DNA of 64,000 nt, from assembly GCA_020205615.1 (NCBI GenBank), contig CM035160.1, positions 2,970,937 through 3,034,936 on the forward strand. The letters are read 5' to 3'. Position numbers and translations under genes: made by a program. Positions 1-11,503 of this stretch are shown here, piece by piece (position 1 is the first letter of the stretch; every line of letters begins with the position of its first letter). The notes under the pieces are model-generated. The model saw only the letters and a list, made by a program, of their open reading frames with translations, was not told where the DNA came from and did not search any database. The stretch comes from Panax quinquefolius. Taxonomy: Eukaryota; Streptophyta; Magnoliopsida; Apiales; Araliaceae.

Positions 1-8
1 GGTTCTTA

Positions 9-544
9 ATGGCTTCTTCAAATAAATATATCCTCGCCCGTTGTTGCTAGAAAGAGGGTAGATTGTTTCTGTGGTCTATCGACATCCATTTGTGTATCCA
101 CAAAGAATAAATCAAAGGGAAGAAGGTTCTATGGATGTCGTTTTTACCCAGTGAGAAATTTTTTTTGTATAGATTTGTATGTTATTATAATATATTTTGG
201 ATTGAATTTGGTTTGGGTGTTGGTTTCTTTTACAGGACGTTAATAAATATTGTGGATTTTTTCAATGGTTGGACATGAGTACTCAAAATGAAGTTCATGG
301 TTGCAGTGATATGAGTTCTGTTTCAAAGAATGAAGATGAAGTCAATACCCTGAGAAACAAAACAAGAAATTTGAAAGAGAAATTAAAGAATTTGAAAAGG
401 GAGGCCATAATCTTAGAGTTGGAATCTATTAGACTAAGAGAGGCAAATAAAAAATATCAATGGTATGCGATATTGTCATGGATGGTGACGTGTGTTGTAT
501 TAAGTTATGTTTTTATGAATTTGGTTGCATTCAAAGCTATATAA
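9..544 (+). pseudogene. GRF zinc-finger, coiled-coil, membrane-anchored protein (5' end doubtful)
   Basis: Two exons are visible. The frame of exon 1 is open from about 10 to 150 (donor GTGAG at 151) and exon 2 runs 236-544 (acceptor TTTTACAG). Together they encode a GRF-type zinc finger: CFCG, then GRRFYGC at the end of exon 1, then YCGFFQWLD at the start of exon 2, giving the C-C-C-C metal site. After it come a charged coiled coil (LRNKTRNLKEKLKNLKREA) and one hydrophobic segment near the C-terminus (WYAILSWMVTCVVLSYVFMN), so the protein may be tail-anchored. The only plausible start, ATG at 9 (MASSNKY), is in another frame and meets a stop before the finger, so the N-terminus looks frameshifted, or the true start is upstream of the window. 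GRF fingers bind nucleic acid in other proteins; the role of this short plant type is not known to me. A second GRF gene lies inside the MULE at 18314-22094. Confidence 0.6.
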
Positions 545-2150
545 TGACATTCAAAGATATGTAATGAACCACTTGTTTTTATTGAATGTGAAATGGAATT
601 TTTGTATTAGCATAGGTATATATGAATGTGAAATGGAATTTTTAGTATGGGCATTATGTCAAGACTATATAATGTTAAACACAAAATTGCAGTTTGTACT
701 TACAAACTGCAATTTTCAGTTCTCTGCACACAAAATTGCAACAATACACAGTTTTTACTTACAAGATGCAGTTTGGGACATGTTGCTTGAAAGCATGTTG
801 AAGCAGGTTTATAAAATTATAAGTACAAAAGGTAAATATACTTAAATGTACTTAAATGAACCTGTGATACAACCACTGAAATGTACTTAAATGAATTACA
901 GAACTTTGATATAATAAGAAAACAATACAACCATAATATAGTGACTTGCACAATACTTTGATACATCATAAGTACAGAAGCTTAGTTGAACAAGTGGACA
1001 AATTTCCTAGCCTGCCTTATAAGTACAGAAGCTTTGAACACATTTTTGAAGTTTTGAACACATCACTGATTTTAATGCTCTCAGAAACCATGTTGCTTAT
1101 AGATTTCCATAACCTGTTGTTCACTGAGATAATATCAGTTTCAGAAACAAATATATATAAACAATTTTTCTTAGTTAATATATATATCTTTATTTATCTA
1201 TTAATGGTAACCACCACATATTTTATATCAAAAAAATGTGTTCATATATGTCATTTATTAGGAATATATTTTAAAGGGGTAAATTAAAAGATTAAATGAG
1301 AGGGGAATAAGAAATGATACTTTGTAGTTGTTGGTCTGCTCCCCGTCCACACAACCATTGGTCTTTACATGATAGGAATGAAAATTTCATAGTAATTCCT
1401 ATGCTATCTTAAAGAACTACACTGCAATCAAGGATCTCACATGGAGATTTTAAACCATCTTCCTTTTGACAGTCAGATGGACATATAACAAAACACCTAG
1501 TTACAACATGAGAATCAAAAAATGATTAAGTACACCACTTATATTCTTTGCAGGAAATATGCATCATTGAAACAAATAAAAAATACCCAGAATACAGCTA
1601 AGTTGCACGAATTTTGATATTAGAAAGCATTGAACAATAAACTAGATTTGGCACATTTTCAGATGCCTCAGATAAAATTTACAAATAACTATTTTTACCT
1701 TCTTACCTTCAATTAAAACAAAATGAACAAATAAACCGCCCCAAAAAAGAAATAATTATTAAAGTAAAAAAAATGAAAAGAAAAGAAATATTCATTACTC
1801 GATTAATGCAGATTTCTACAATATCTTCAACAGTCAAAGAAAAACATGCACAAATGGGGGGCATATTACATTGAACAATAAACTATATTTGGCACATTTT
1901 CAGCAGCTCTTATGTGTGAGTGACTAATTACAATAATGATACGGGTGGTGTTGTCTAGCAAATTGGGACAAAGAACAGAGTAAAAGGGTGTCTAGAAATA
2001 TCCCTTAATATATAAGTACAGAAGCTTTGAACACATACCATGGCCAATAATGAAAAAATTACCGCCACAAAAACTCTCATCCCGAAACCAAAAATGTCAT
2101 CAATGTCAACTAAAAGATGGAGACAAAATTGCAATAAGAAGACAAACTTA
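545..2150. other. Gene-free, transposon-like DNA with short repeats
   Basis: No convincing coding region is seen. The stretch contains duplicated snippets: GAATGTGAAATGGAATTTTT twice near 585 and 624, CACAAAATTGCA twice near 679 and 728, AGTACAGAAGCTT three times near 971, 1021 and 2012, and a 35-bp direct repeat listed separately. It lies between the GRF ORF and the FAR1-like pseudogene and is probably old element 3' or terminal sequence, but I could not find paired termini. Confidence 0.5.
1628..1905. repeat. 35-bp direct repeat pair
   Basis: The string beginning CATTGAACAATAAACTA and ending TTTGGCACATTTTCAG occurs at about 1628-1662 and again at about 1871-1905, with one mismatch (GAT versus TAT). 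The two copies are about 240 bp apart. No function is evident. Confidence 0.7.
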
Positions 2151-2439
2151 CGGTGCAAACAAAGACTTACAATCATCGTTAATGTCTACGTCATCCTCAT
2201 CGCACAGTCCAACAAGTTTTGGACAATTTCTTTTGTCATGCGACACTCCAATAATCCCACATCCATTGCATTTCCTAGCCTTTCTTGATAGCCTTCTCTT
2301 TTCTTCCCTTAAGTCGTTTACCACAACCCTTTGTCCTTACCGAAGATGGTTCTGTGAGACTTATATCATGTTGGCTCTCAAGAGAAACGGGCATGTTGAT
2401 ACTCCTTTCCACATCCATGCTACCATGATTCATGACGGC

Positions 2440-5044
2440 TATGACGCCCCCAAAATAGGTATACATCACCCATTCTGAGTTGTCAATACATGGTACAGAA
2501 ACAACTACAACTTTATTATTACAACAATAAAACTGTGAGTTTGAATACAAATATTATCTTCTAGACAATATCTATACTCAAATAAATCCTCATCACATTT
2601 ATTGATACATTATTTTACAAAAATAGTGAGGACTACTAAACAACTCTCTCTAGAACCTTCATTCCATACCCCGACTCGTACTCGCTTATATTCTCCCTTC
2701 CGAGAAGAAAATGGAACAAAAAGGAAAAGGGTGAGCTCAACTAGCCCAAGAAAGAATATTATGACTAAGATAATATACAACAAATTATCATTAGTCTTCA
2801 ACAGGAAAAAAATCTAATAGAATACAATAGATAAACATGTTTTAAATCAATATTCGCAATGAAATAATAATTCATTGTAAGAGTTAAGTAGAGAATGCAA
2901 ACTACTATCTTCTATGTATGAATTTAAAAGTTCATCGCCTCATCTTTTATCCCCGTAACATCAATCAATATATATCCGAATCAAATATTCATCTTCGCAC
3001 TACAGCAAAAGATATTCATCACCGTCATGTTCATCTAAACACCTATTCATCTTCGCACTACGGCCAAAGATATTCATAATAAAATCAACCATCTTTGTAC
3101 TACTACGGTGCCAAAGATATTCAAGAACATCATCATTTAGGTGAGGATGATAAAAATATTTTAAAGAAAACGAATCCAGTGAAACAAAAGAACAAGTGTT
3201 AAGGATTCGTACTTTAAACAATCCGAGTTCAAAAATACTTCATAAATAATCATACTGAAGTAAAATTCAAGAATGATCAAAACATGGATACAATCAAAGC
3301 TAGTATCCACAATAGATATTTTGGACGAAAAAATAAAATTTTAATTTTTCCGTGAATAAAGGCCGTATTCGTGAATAAAGGTCAGTACACGTGAATAAAG
3401 GTCGATACGTGAATAAGAACTCCCAACATAAAAAGTTCCAAATTTGATTAAAAGTTCAGATCAATACTTGGCATAATGATAATGATATTGAAAGAAATAA
3501 TATCATTTTTAAAATAATATCCCTTACCTCACAAAGACAAGATTTTAATGAAAAACAGAATATAAAGCTATGACTTGAACTTGCACCAGATATAGCAATA
3601 CTCAAAATATACTCAAAATACTCACAAGAATACGCCGATAATATAGAGAGAGAAAACTTGAGTTTCGGTGTGATTTTCAATTCTAACCCAAGACCCTATT
3701 TATAGGAAAATGCTTAGAACACCAAAAGTTAGAAAATTTAATATAATATTAATATATATAAAATTTTTCCTACGTACACTCTTATAAACTGAAATCAGCT
3801 CATTTCAACTACCAACCAAGCCCACCAAACATATCAAAAACGTTTTTCTAATTTAAATTATTTTAAACTTCCAGAAATTAATTATTTCGGAGCTTCGGAA
3901 CTTCAATAATTCATAATAAATAGCCCTTTTATCAGAAAAATTTGAATCTCGTGTTTTTTATAGGAAATCCAATTCTCTACAACTTTTCAGAAGAAAATTT
4001 TTCCAAATTCCAAACAGAAATTGACCGAAATCCACAAACGGACGATTTTACAGGCTATAATCAAATTTCAGTCAAGAAATGGGGTCCACCGACACATAAA
4101 ACATGCTTTAAATATTTTTGGTAACAAAAATACTCCTCCTCCATATATACTCATATATCCCACATTTATCGTAAAAATATCATCATTATTATATTATTAA
4201 AATATAATAATATATTTAAATGAATTATTTTATCGAAAAAGATAAATTTCAATTTTCAACAATTGTCACATTAAAAATTTTTTCCATCTATATCCACATA
4301 AAATTAATATTTTCCTCATCATATGAATCAATAATTAATTATTCACAAATAATATTACGTAATCACAATATTGAAAAACCGCGCTTCCTGTGAAAGCAGG
4401 GGTTTTCCAATAAGAATTTCTCCTTCATCTGCCGCCTTGATTAAGTGACCAAACCTCTCCTGTATGTAACTTTCTGTACATTTCCAATAATGTTATCTAA
4501 TAATATTATTCAGATAATATGAATTATTGCTTCGATAATGAAAAATAACCGTGTAATGACAATTATCAAACAACAAGAATATAAAATATCAACGCAAAGA
4601 ATTACTAAATCAATAAAATATTGAAGCGGTAATTATCGTAACCATTATCGAGTAGTAGTGACTTCACGTAAGAATCAATAATTGGTGCAATAATAGTGCT
4701 GCTCGTGTTTTAACCACCGAGTATTTTAACAAAGATTAACTGGTGAATAACTACGCCGTTATTTTTAAATAACTTATATTTGTCGCTTTCTTCATCCAAT
4801 CGCTCGTTATGGGGCCCATAAAAGATCAAGCTATTCGCATTTAATATTCCCCGACAAAGAAGAATATTCCACTACCAAACGAATATTTTCAAAACAACAA
4901 TGAATATTTTATAACCACTTGCTTATTTTGAAATATTTGCGTATTTTACCCATAACTATCCACTTTAATCAAATCAACCCTTACTATTTCAAAATAATAA
5001 ATAGAGAAAATTAAATTTCATTAATAATAAGTTAGGGTCTTACA
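2440..5044 (-). mobile_element. Solo LTR of the 2.7-kb Ty3-gypsy LTR family (copy A)
   Basis: This 2.6-kb block is homologous along its length to the LTRs at 46732-49392 and 52459-55173 and to the truncated copy from 61492. Read on the minus strand it starts TGTAAGACCCTAAC and ends GGGGGCGTCATA, with the terminal CA decayed to TA. It is flanked by the perfect 5-bp duplication ACGGC at 2435-2439 and 5045-5049. There is no internal domain, PBS or PPT beside it, so it is a solo LTR, usually the product of recombination between the two LTRs of one element. A minus-strand TATA box (TATAAATA) lies at 3697-3704. It is inserted in the FAR1-like pseudogene. Confidence 0.9.
3697..3704 (-). promoter_or_regulatory. 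TATA box of LTR copy A
   Basis: TATAAATAGGG on the minus strand. It is at the same place in all four LTR copies (also 48167-48174, 53945-53952 and 62963-62970), in the position expected for the end of U3. Transcription would run toward lower coordinates. Confidence 0.6.
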
Positions 5045-6973
5045 ACGGCAAACCTCATTTGAGTTGATAACAACAATTCTTTAAACTCTTTTGTGTTCTC
5101 TTCACTTAATGCAGCTTCATCAATAACATTAGACGCAATTTAGAAGAGACTACTACGTCTCAGTAACACAGAAGTATCACATATTTCACTCACACTCCCA
5201 CCCAAGTCATCCATAACTCTGCCACATTTCGCAGATTTTGTCCACCTTCGCAAGATGTACTGATTAGGTAATTCCATAACCTGTTTTTTTGTGAAATATA
5301 CCAACATATGCCTACATGGAATTCCATCACTCTCAAACATCTGACAACTACATTTAAAATAGTTTGATGACTTGTCAAACGAAAGCTTACGGTGATTAGA
5401 ATCAACCTCCTTTACACTATGAACATTGTACACACAGTTGTTGTCATCTTTAAATGTACGTGTTACCACATACTTGCCACTTTCAAGCAGTTTCTCTTGA
5501 AACTTGTAAAAAATAGTTCGTGTGTACAACTCACTCATCTGGTATTCCATTACCCTGTCAGTTACTGTTTGTGGCTTTTCATTGACATCCTTATGATCGA
5601 AATCTAGTTCATTATGTCGCATTTTTGTAAGTCCCCTATTAAACCGCGTCACAAAATCCAACATTGAGTTTTGAGGAGACACATACTTCTTGAAAAAGGC
5701 ATGAGCCTCTTCAACTCTTTGGCTACTAGTCATGTGGGCAGAAAAAATATGTCGTGAAAATGCCGGAACCCAACGCTCGCGGATTTCGTACATCTCCTGT
5801 AACCAATCATTCGTGTCAAATGTAGCTTTCCCTACAACCTCCGCCCATATTCTTTCAAATTAAATTCTGGCTCTCGGGATTTCCATATATACAACAACTC
5901 AACTCGCCATAATGTTCTTTATAGGAATTGGACCTAATTTTTCGAAAACTTTTTAAAATGTGCCAAATGCAATACCTATGAAAAGTATTTGGAAGCATAG
6001 ATCGAATCAAATTCTCATGGCCGGATCTTGATCGGTTATGATCATTTGGGTGGGCTACCCAAGCATCACTTTCAACCATTCCTTGAAAAACCAATCAAAA
6101 GCATCAATCTTTTCACCACTTAATAATGCACACCCTAAACGAGTTGTCTGCCCGTGGTGATTAACCCCTACTATAGGTGTGGAAACCAAATTATAGCGGT
6201 TCGTATTGTAAGTTGTATCAAACACAACAACATCCCCAAAACTTTTGTATGACTTTCTATATGTTGCATCCGTCCTAAAATAATGAATCATGACACCCTC
6301 CTCTCTTCGTCGAATATAAAGGTAAAGCGGGAATCTTTTTTTCTCATCCTCAAAATACTCGAAGCAACAGATTAAGATCATGTCCCTTTAAAGCCCTCCT
6401 CCTATTTCTTTCAGCATTATAAAGATCTCGTGTTGTACATTCAACATTTTCAAGACCTCTAGCTTCCATCTCTAAAATACTCATTTGTTGCCATGTTGGC
6501 ACATTAGCTTTTGATAGTTGTTCGTTAAATTTCTTTTCGCAAGTGTCACTACACGATGAGAAAGGCAACAAATGTACTTTTCTTGGGGGTCGTAAGAGGA
6601 TGGTTATGACCCTCGACAAATTGTCTAATAACAAACCCCCTGCATCGGTCAGGTCTTTCACAACTACCACTTTTCGCTTCACAAGCAAATTTCTAGTTAG
6701 GGCCCCGCTTTCTTCAATCATTGAGTTTTGTTGGTGGGCGATTTCTCCTCAACCCTTCTTTATAACAAACAAATTCCTTTTTAATTATTTCACCGTTAGG
6801 ACTCTTCTTACTAGAATTTAACCGCGCATCAAATCCACCTTCTCTACCATAGTTGTTATAAAAGTCACGAACATCACCTAAGTTGTGAAAATGTTGCCCA
6901 ATTTTCGGTGATCAACTCGCTTTTTAACTCATGGAGTGTAAAGTTGTTGAGAAGAATTACCAGATGATACCAT

Positions 6974-9473
6974 TTCTATCTCTTCTACACAATCTCGCAT
7001 TCTTCAAACACAACAAGTATACAACTTAGAATGATCTAGTCTAGCGAGTTAGAAAAAGACCATCATCGCATTCAAGAATCAACAAGAAGACATGTTTTGT
7101 ATTAAATTAAAACCTAAGCTTCAAGGATAAAGATGTAACCAAATGCAATACATTTCTTGCCAAATAATCCCTACCATTTTATAAAATTTAAAATCCTTTC
7201 ACTATGTTAGTTACTTAGATTTACATAGAAAGCTTTATCGTGAAAACTTCGAAATTATACTATATTAATATGATATTCATAATCATAATTACACTACAAA
7301 AATTGCAAATTCAATTTAACACATGAAAGGCCACCCATATATTATCACAGAAAGATCCAATACAATTTGGCAATTCTTAAACAGAACCCAAAAATCAAAA
7401 TTTACTGGCAAACCTTATATTTCATTCGTTTGGTTCAAATTCTAGTAATAGAAAATACCTTGGATACTCCTAAATCGCGAATGTTCTTGGGAGACGTAAA
7501 CGACGAGATTCGTGGAGACTTTATGAGTTTTTATGGAGACCGTTTATCTCATAGCTATTTCCGACAACTTGTGAAAGCGAGTCGAGATTCAGGGAAATAG
7601 ACCACGAAACCAGATTTGATCACATCCGGACTACCAGAGCTTCGCGAGAGAAGATTGATGTATATACCAGAGCTACCAGAGCTTCGTGAAAGAGAATCGC
7701 GATTTAGGAGAAAGAGAGGAAAAAAAGAGGCCAGACTTTTTTGACCCGATTTTTGACAGTAAAAATATTCTTTGGTCCGCGTTTTTTTTAACTTTTTCTG
7801 GTAGTTAGATATTTGGGACTATTTGAGATCACAAGTTCGTATTTTGCACAAAATTCGGAAGACCGGATGTGATCTTGACTGTATATATATATTCATCATC
7901 TATGCGATTGAATTTGAAAAAAATATTATATTTTTAAAGTGGTATAAATTTGTCAAATTTTTTACTTTTACAATTATGTAATTAAACATCAGTTTAATAT
8001 TATATTTTTAATGTTATTGTTTAAATTCGCCCGAAACATTATCTTTTAAGAAGACATCAAATATTATCATTTCAAACCCATCAAAACGCTAGTGTATTTA
8101 ATAGTATACGTAAAGTGGGCGGCGGTGTATGGAAACCTAATTAAGAGGCACCCCACACACACAACTAGTTTGGTGTTTGCTTGTAATTAAGGCAGTATAA
8201 AATGAATTAAACACTTTGGATTCAATTCAAGATCGTATTTGATTTAGTAATTTAACGAGTCTCAATTAAATTTTATTTTATACTTGATAAATTTTATGAA
8301 TTGAATCTGAATAATTAATAACAAATAAAAACATGGACAAATAATTAATAGTCTTTCTACAGGGTCGGACAAACCTGTCGGCCAAAACTTATTGAATAAT
8401 TAAATGTATATGCTCCATAAAGACGCCCAACGACTACAACGCCAGGTGTTGGGTCCAAAAAGAGTAGAACCTGCACCAAGCAAAACAAACAAGTTGTAGG
8501 TGCGAATAACAAAAAAAAAAAACGTGTTAGATTCTACTTTCTTTCTAGTACCCTAATTGGATCCTTCCAAGAACAAGTGAGCACATGCGAAAATTTAAAC
8601 AAAAAAAAATTGGCTTTTGCATCCCTAAAAACTATTCATGATATAAAATTTATTAAATAAATTAAATATAAGTATAAATACTATTGCAAGTGTTAAATAA
8701 ATTTTCAATGGTTTGGGTTTAAAATATATCTGACATAATTACGTTGGTTGTTTAATGTCTTATATTTATTATAAACTCACCATGAAACTCAAAATTTCAA
8801 AAACAAAAAAAAAATCACCAAAATTTCTTTTCTAGAATTAAAATATGAGTTCATGCATCCAAGAAAATTCCAACAGCAGACAGACAACCAGTCATACATC
8901 ATCACATCAGCTACAAGAAACCAACAACCAAAATCAAGATATTTTTTTCAAACACCAGCTGCAGCTGGGCTGGCCATATATTGGTTTGGTGCATTTCCTC
9001 CTCACCATACAAATTAATTAGTAGTATCATTTTTATTTTATTATTATTATTATTATTATTTCATATGCATACACGGTGGGTATTTCCTTAATTCCTTATG
9101 TTTTGTGAATCCCACATACATTCTTTAATTTTTCATTATTTATTCAATTCTGCTAGTTCCTCTACTTTAGTTGGAAGTGTTCTTTCTACTTAGTCAGATC
9201 TATACTATCAATCAAGAGGTTTCTCTCATGCATAAATTAAAATCTTCTTTTTTCTACCAAAAAATAATAAATGCTTTTTTCTTCAAGAAAACTAGTTGGT
9301 TAATAGTATTAGGTGTACATTTCATGCTTTGCTTGCAACCTTTTTGCCAAATGACTTTATGCTCAACCTCTTCTTTTTCTTATCTGCAGCCTGCAGGACC
9401 TGACCTGACCTTTAATTTAATATATCCAACACAACTACAAACAAAGAACAGCCACTAAAAAGCTAGCAAGAAA
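6974..9473. other. Intergenic region between the FAR1-like pseudogene and the TPR gene
   Basis: This is AT-rich DNA with no supported gene. It contains a 12-bp inverted repeat (listed separately), a duplicated ACCAGAGCTTCG motif near 7633 and 7670, an ATT microsatellite at about 9041-9060, and CAGCTGCAGCTG near 8957. Open frames such as 7367-7600 lack family features. The last several hundred bases should hold the promoter and 5' leader of the TPR gene; I could not choose a TATA box with confidence. Confidence 0.5.
7618..7874. repeat. 12-bp perfect inverted repeat about 230 bp apart
   Basis: GATCACATCCGG at 7618-7629 is answered by its exact complement CCGGATGTGATC at 7863-7874. The flanks do not show a clear target duplication, so I do not call it a transposon. 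Confidence 0.5.
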
Positions 9474-10541
9474 ATGTTGTTGAGAAGCTCCTCAACCCCT
9501 GTTCTTGGATCCCTAATCTCAGAGAGCCCCAACCACCACCACCTGCCGGAAATATTACACCACCCACCAACCACCACCATTCCTCATAGTCTCAACAAAC
9601 TCTCTTTCCACCGAGCAGGATCTCAAAACTTCACTTTTTCATGCAACTCTTCCCCCTCTGTTTCTGAATTCTCCATTGGAACTCCATGTTCCAGTAATGG
9701 ATTTCGAAGAGCTCAATCAGAAGGAAACTTGGAAGGCTTAGGAAATGCCACAAGCAACGTCGACGAGTTCAGCCTTTCAAACCCAATCAAGAAGTTCTCA
9801 AGTAGATCTAGTGGTTCTTTCTTGGAGACAATTCCATCTCTCTCATTTAACAATTCTAAAAATCGGTACGAAGATGAAGAAAGTGAAGACAAAGAAAGTG
9901 AAGAAGAAGAAGAAGAAGAAGAGGGAGAAGAAACAGTGGGAAATGAAAATCAGTTGTTCATTAACTCTATTAGAAGTGATATGGAGAAGAAGAGGAGTTT
10001 GGGGCTCAATCAAGATATGAGTTGTATGAATGTATATGCAAACACACAGATGTTTCTTGCTAGAGGGCTTGGAATTTCTGGACTAGATATTAGTTTTGGC
10101 GGCGGAGATGGGCATTATAGTGGCAATGGTGGTTGTGGTGGAGGCTGCAGCGGTGCTGGAGATGGCCAAGAAAGGGATCCTGAGGAGCACTATAAGAGGG
10201 TGGTTCAGGAGAATCCTGGAAACCCTTTGTTTTTGAGGAATTATGCTCAGTTTTTGTATCAGGTGAGTTTTTCCTAGTTTTGGTTTGGCATGTATCCTCA
10301 AAATTGTATCAGGTTAGTATCAATATATACTTTGACGTATTTCATATTTGGCAGACGAAGCAAGATCTTCAAGGAGCAGAGGAATACTATTCGAGAGCAA
10401 TTCTAATAGATCCTAAGGATGGTGAAATACTTTCACAGTATGCTAAACTAGTTTGGGAGCTCCATCATGATATAGATAGAGCTACAGGATACTTCCAACG
10501 AGCAGTTCAAGCTGCTTCTGAAGTAAGACATATACATCTAT

Positions 10542-10623
<82 letters not shown>

Positions 10624-10957
10624 TGTAATTTTTAATCCTCTCAATAATTATCTAAATTTGATTCTCGGTTATTATTTCAGCTATGTTCATGCAGCATATG
10701 CCAGTTTCCTCTGGGAAATAGAAGATGAGGAAGAAGAAGAAGACAACCTGTATGATGCCGGAGTTTTGCCACCACTTCTCCATAGGGGAGCCATGGCTTC
10801 TGCTGCAACTTGCTTAATTATGACATTAAATGATATATACAACTCTGGCAAACGCTGTATATCTATCTACATTTTTAGTAGTGCATTCTTTAACTTGTGT
10901 ATAACCATGTTCAACAAATTTACTCTTGATACACATCTTGAGAGACAGCAGGTCTAG
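9474..10957 (+). CDS. TPR-superfamily protein (plant family with acidic N-terminal half); C-terminus uncertain
   Basis: Exon 1 is 9474-10262 (263 codons, donor GTGAGT), exon 2 is 10355-10522 (56 codons) and exon 3 starts at 10681. The N-terminus (MLLRSSSTPVLGSL) and the FRRAQSEGNLEG motif are typical of a plant TPR-like family. A long Glu run follows (about residues 141-154), then a Gly-rich segment, then helical repeats: DPEEHYKRVVQENPGNPLFLRNYAQFLY, QDLQGAEEYYSRAILIDPKDGEILSQYAKLVWEL and ATGYFQRAVQAASE, then YVHAAYASFLWEIEDEEEEED and PPLLHRGA. Such repeats usually mediate protein contacts; no specific partner can be named. The predicted GT-AG splice of intron 2 (10523-10680, 158 nt) puts exon 3 out of frame, whereas the unspliced sequence is open through to TAG at 10955-10957. 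The residues after GAMASAATC look unlike a conserved end, so the true C-terminus may differ. Confidence 0.8.
10545..10619. repeat. (CA)n(TA)n compound microsatellite in intron 2 of the TPR gene
   Basis: About 40 bp of alternating CA runs directly into about 35 bp of alternating TA, 20 bp after the exon 2 donor. It is stop-free in the frame linking exons 2 and 3, reading as alternating Thr-His then Ile-Tyr. Confidence 0.95.
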
Positions 10958-11503
10958 AGAAGCAGAAATTTAGTATTTATATTATTAATGTAGGAACATT
11001 GTTCACTTGCAAAGAACAAGTAATAGTGTAATAATCACTTCCATTTGAGTATTTATATGGCCTTTATGCACCGCAAGTTGATTCTCCTAAATTGTTATTA
11101 TTATTAATTATTAATAATAAATTAGATCCTCAGGGTGCAAAGCAAATTGAATATTAAACTCTAGCTTGTGAAAATGAACGTCCAGCCCAAAAGAGCTCTA
11201 AATCACCCATCAAACATCTTATGACATGTTTCCTCTCGAGTGTAGGATAATAAACAACCAAGAGGGAAATAAGCATACCTGCACAATAGTAAAAATGGAA
11301 CAAAGAATCGTCTCTTACAATATTACTTGAGAAACAGCACTCAAATCAAAAATTCTTTCCTGGAAACCATGAGGTAAAAGTCACTATTTGAAAACCATAA
11401 AAACCTAAATCACTCCTCTGCCTCAATCATAAAATAAAAATCTAGCGTCCTGCTTGAGCAGGCATGGCCATTTGTTTTTGTCAGTTTCCCATGACTCTTG
11501 GTG
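10958..11503. other. Convergent intergenic region
   Basis: This region separates the 3' ends of the TPR gene (plus) and the G3BP-like gene (minus). It contains an AT palindrome near 11096-11122 (TTATTATTATTAATTATTAATAATAA) and presumably both 3' UTRs. No gene is seen. Confidence 0.5.

Larger units (their letters stand above)
2151..6973 (-). pseudogene. FAR1-related (FRS/MULE-derived) protein, broken and split by a solo LTR
   Basis: FRS proteins are transcription factors domesticated from Mutator-like transposases. On the minus strand the order is: ATG at 6973 (MVSSGNSS); a FAR1 DNA-binding domain at about 6890-6730 (DVRDFYNNYGREGGFDARLN, then EFVCYKEGLRRNRPP); the transposase region at 6381-5860, with FDTTYNTNRYN carrying the first catalytic-type Asp, ITDQDPAM in a shifted frame near 6030, and NTFHRYCIWHILK; a SWIM zinc finger at about 5360-5290 (CSCQMFESDGIPCRHML); and after the LTR a C-terminal zinc knuckle (CNGCG...SHDKRNCPK) at about 2250-2190. 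Stops and frame changes near 6930, 6700, 6370, 6060, 5850, 5145 and 2275 show it is dead. The solo LTR at 2440-5044 cuts the final coding part, and the reading frame matches across the insertion (RFAV before, VMNHGSM after). It could be a former element transposase rather than a host FRS gene. Confidence 0.85.

Noticed and set aside
545..2040. Right TIR of a MULE carrying the first GRF ORF
   Set aside because: Short repeats are present, but no inverted partner or 9-bp duplication could be identified inside the window.
2275..2550. Continuous minus-strand ORF treated as one gene
   Set aside because: The N-terminal part is solo LTR sequence fused by chance to the FAR1-like C-terminal part at the insertion point 2439/2440.
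9745..10020. Lysine-rich ORF within exon 1 of the TPR gene
   Set aside because: It is the frame-shifted reading of the Glu-rich tract; the exon 1 frame has the family motifs.
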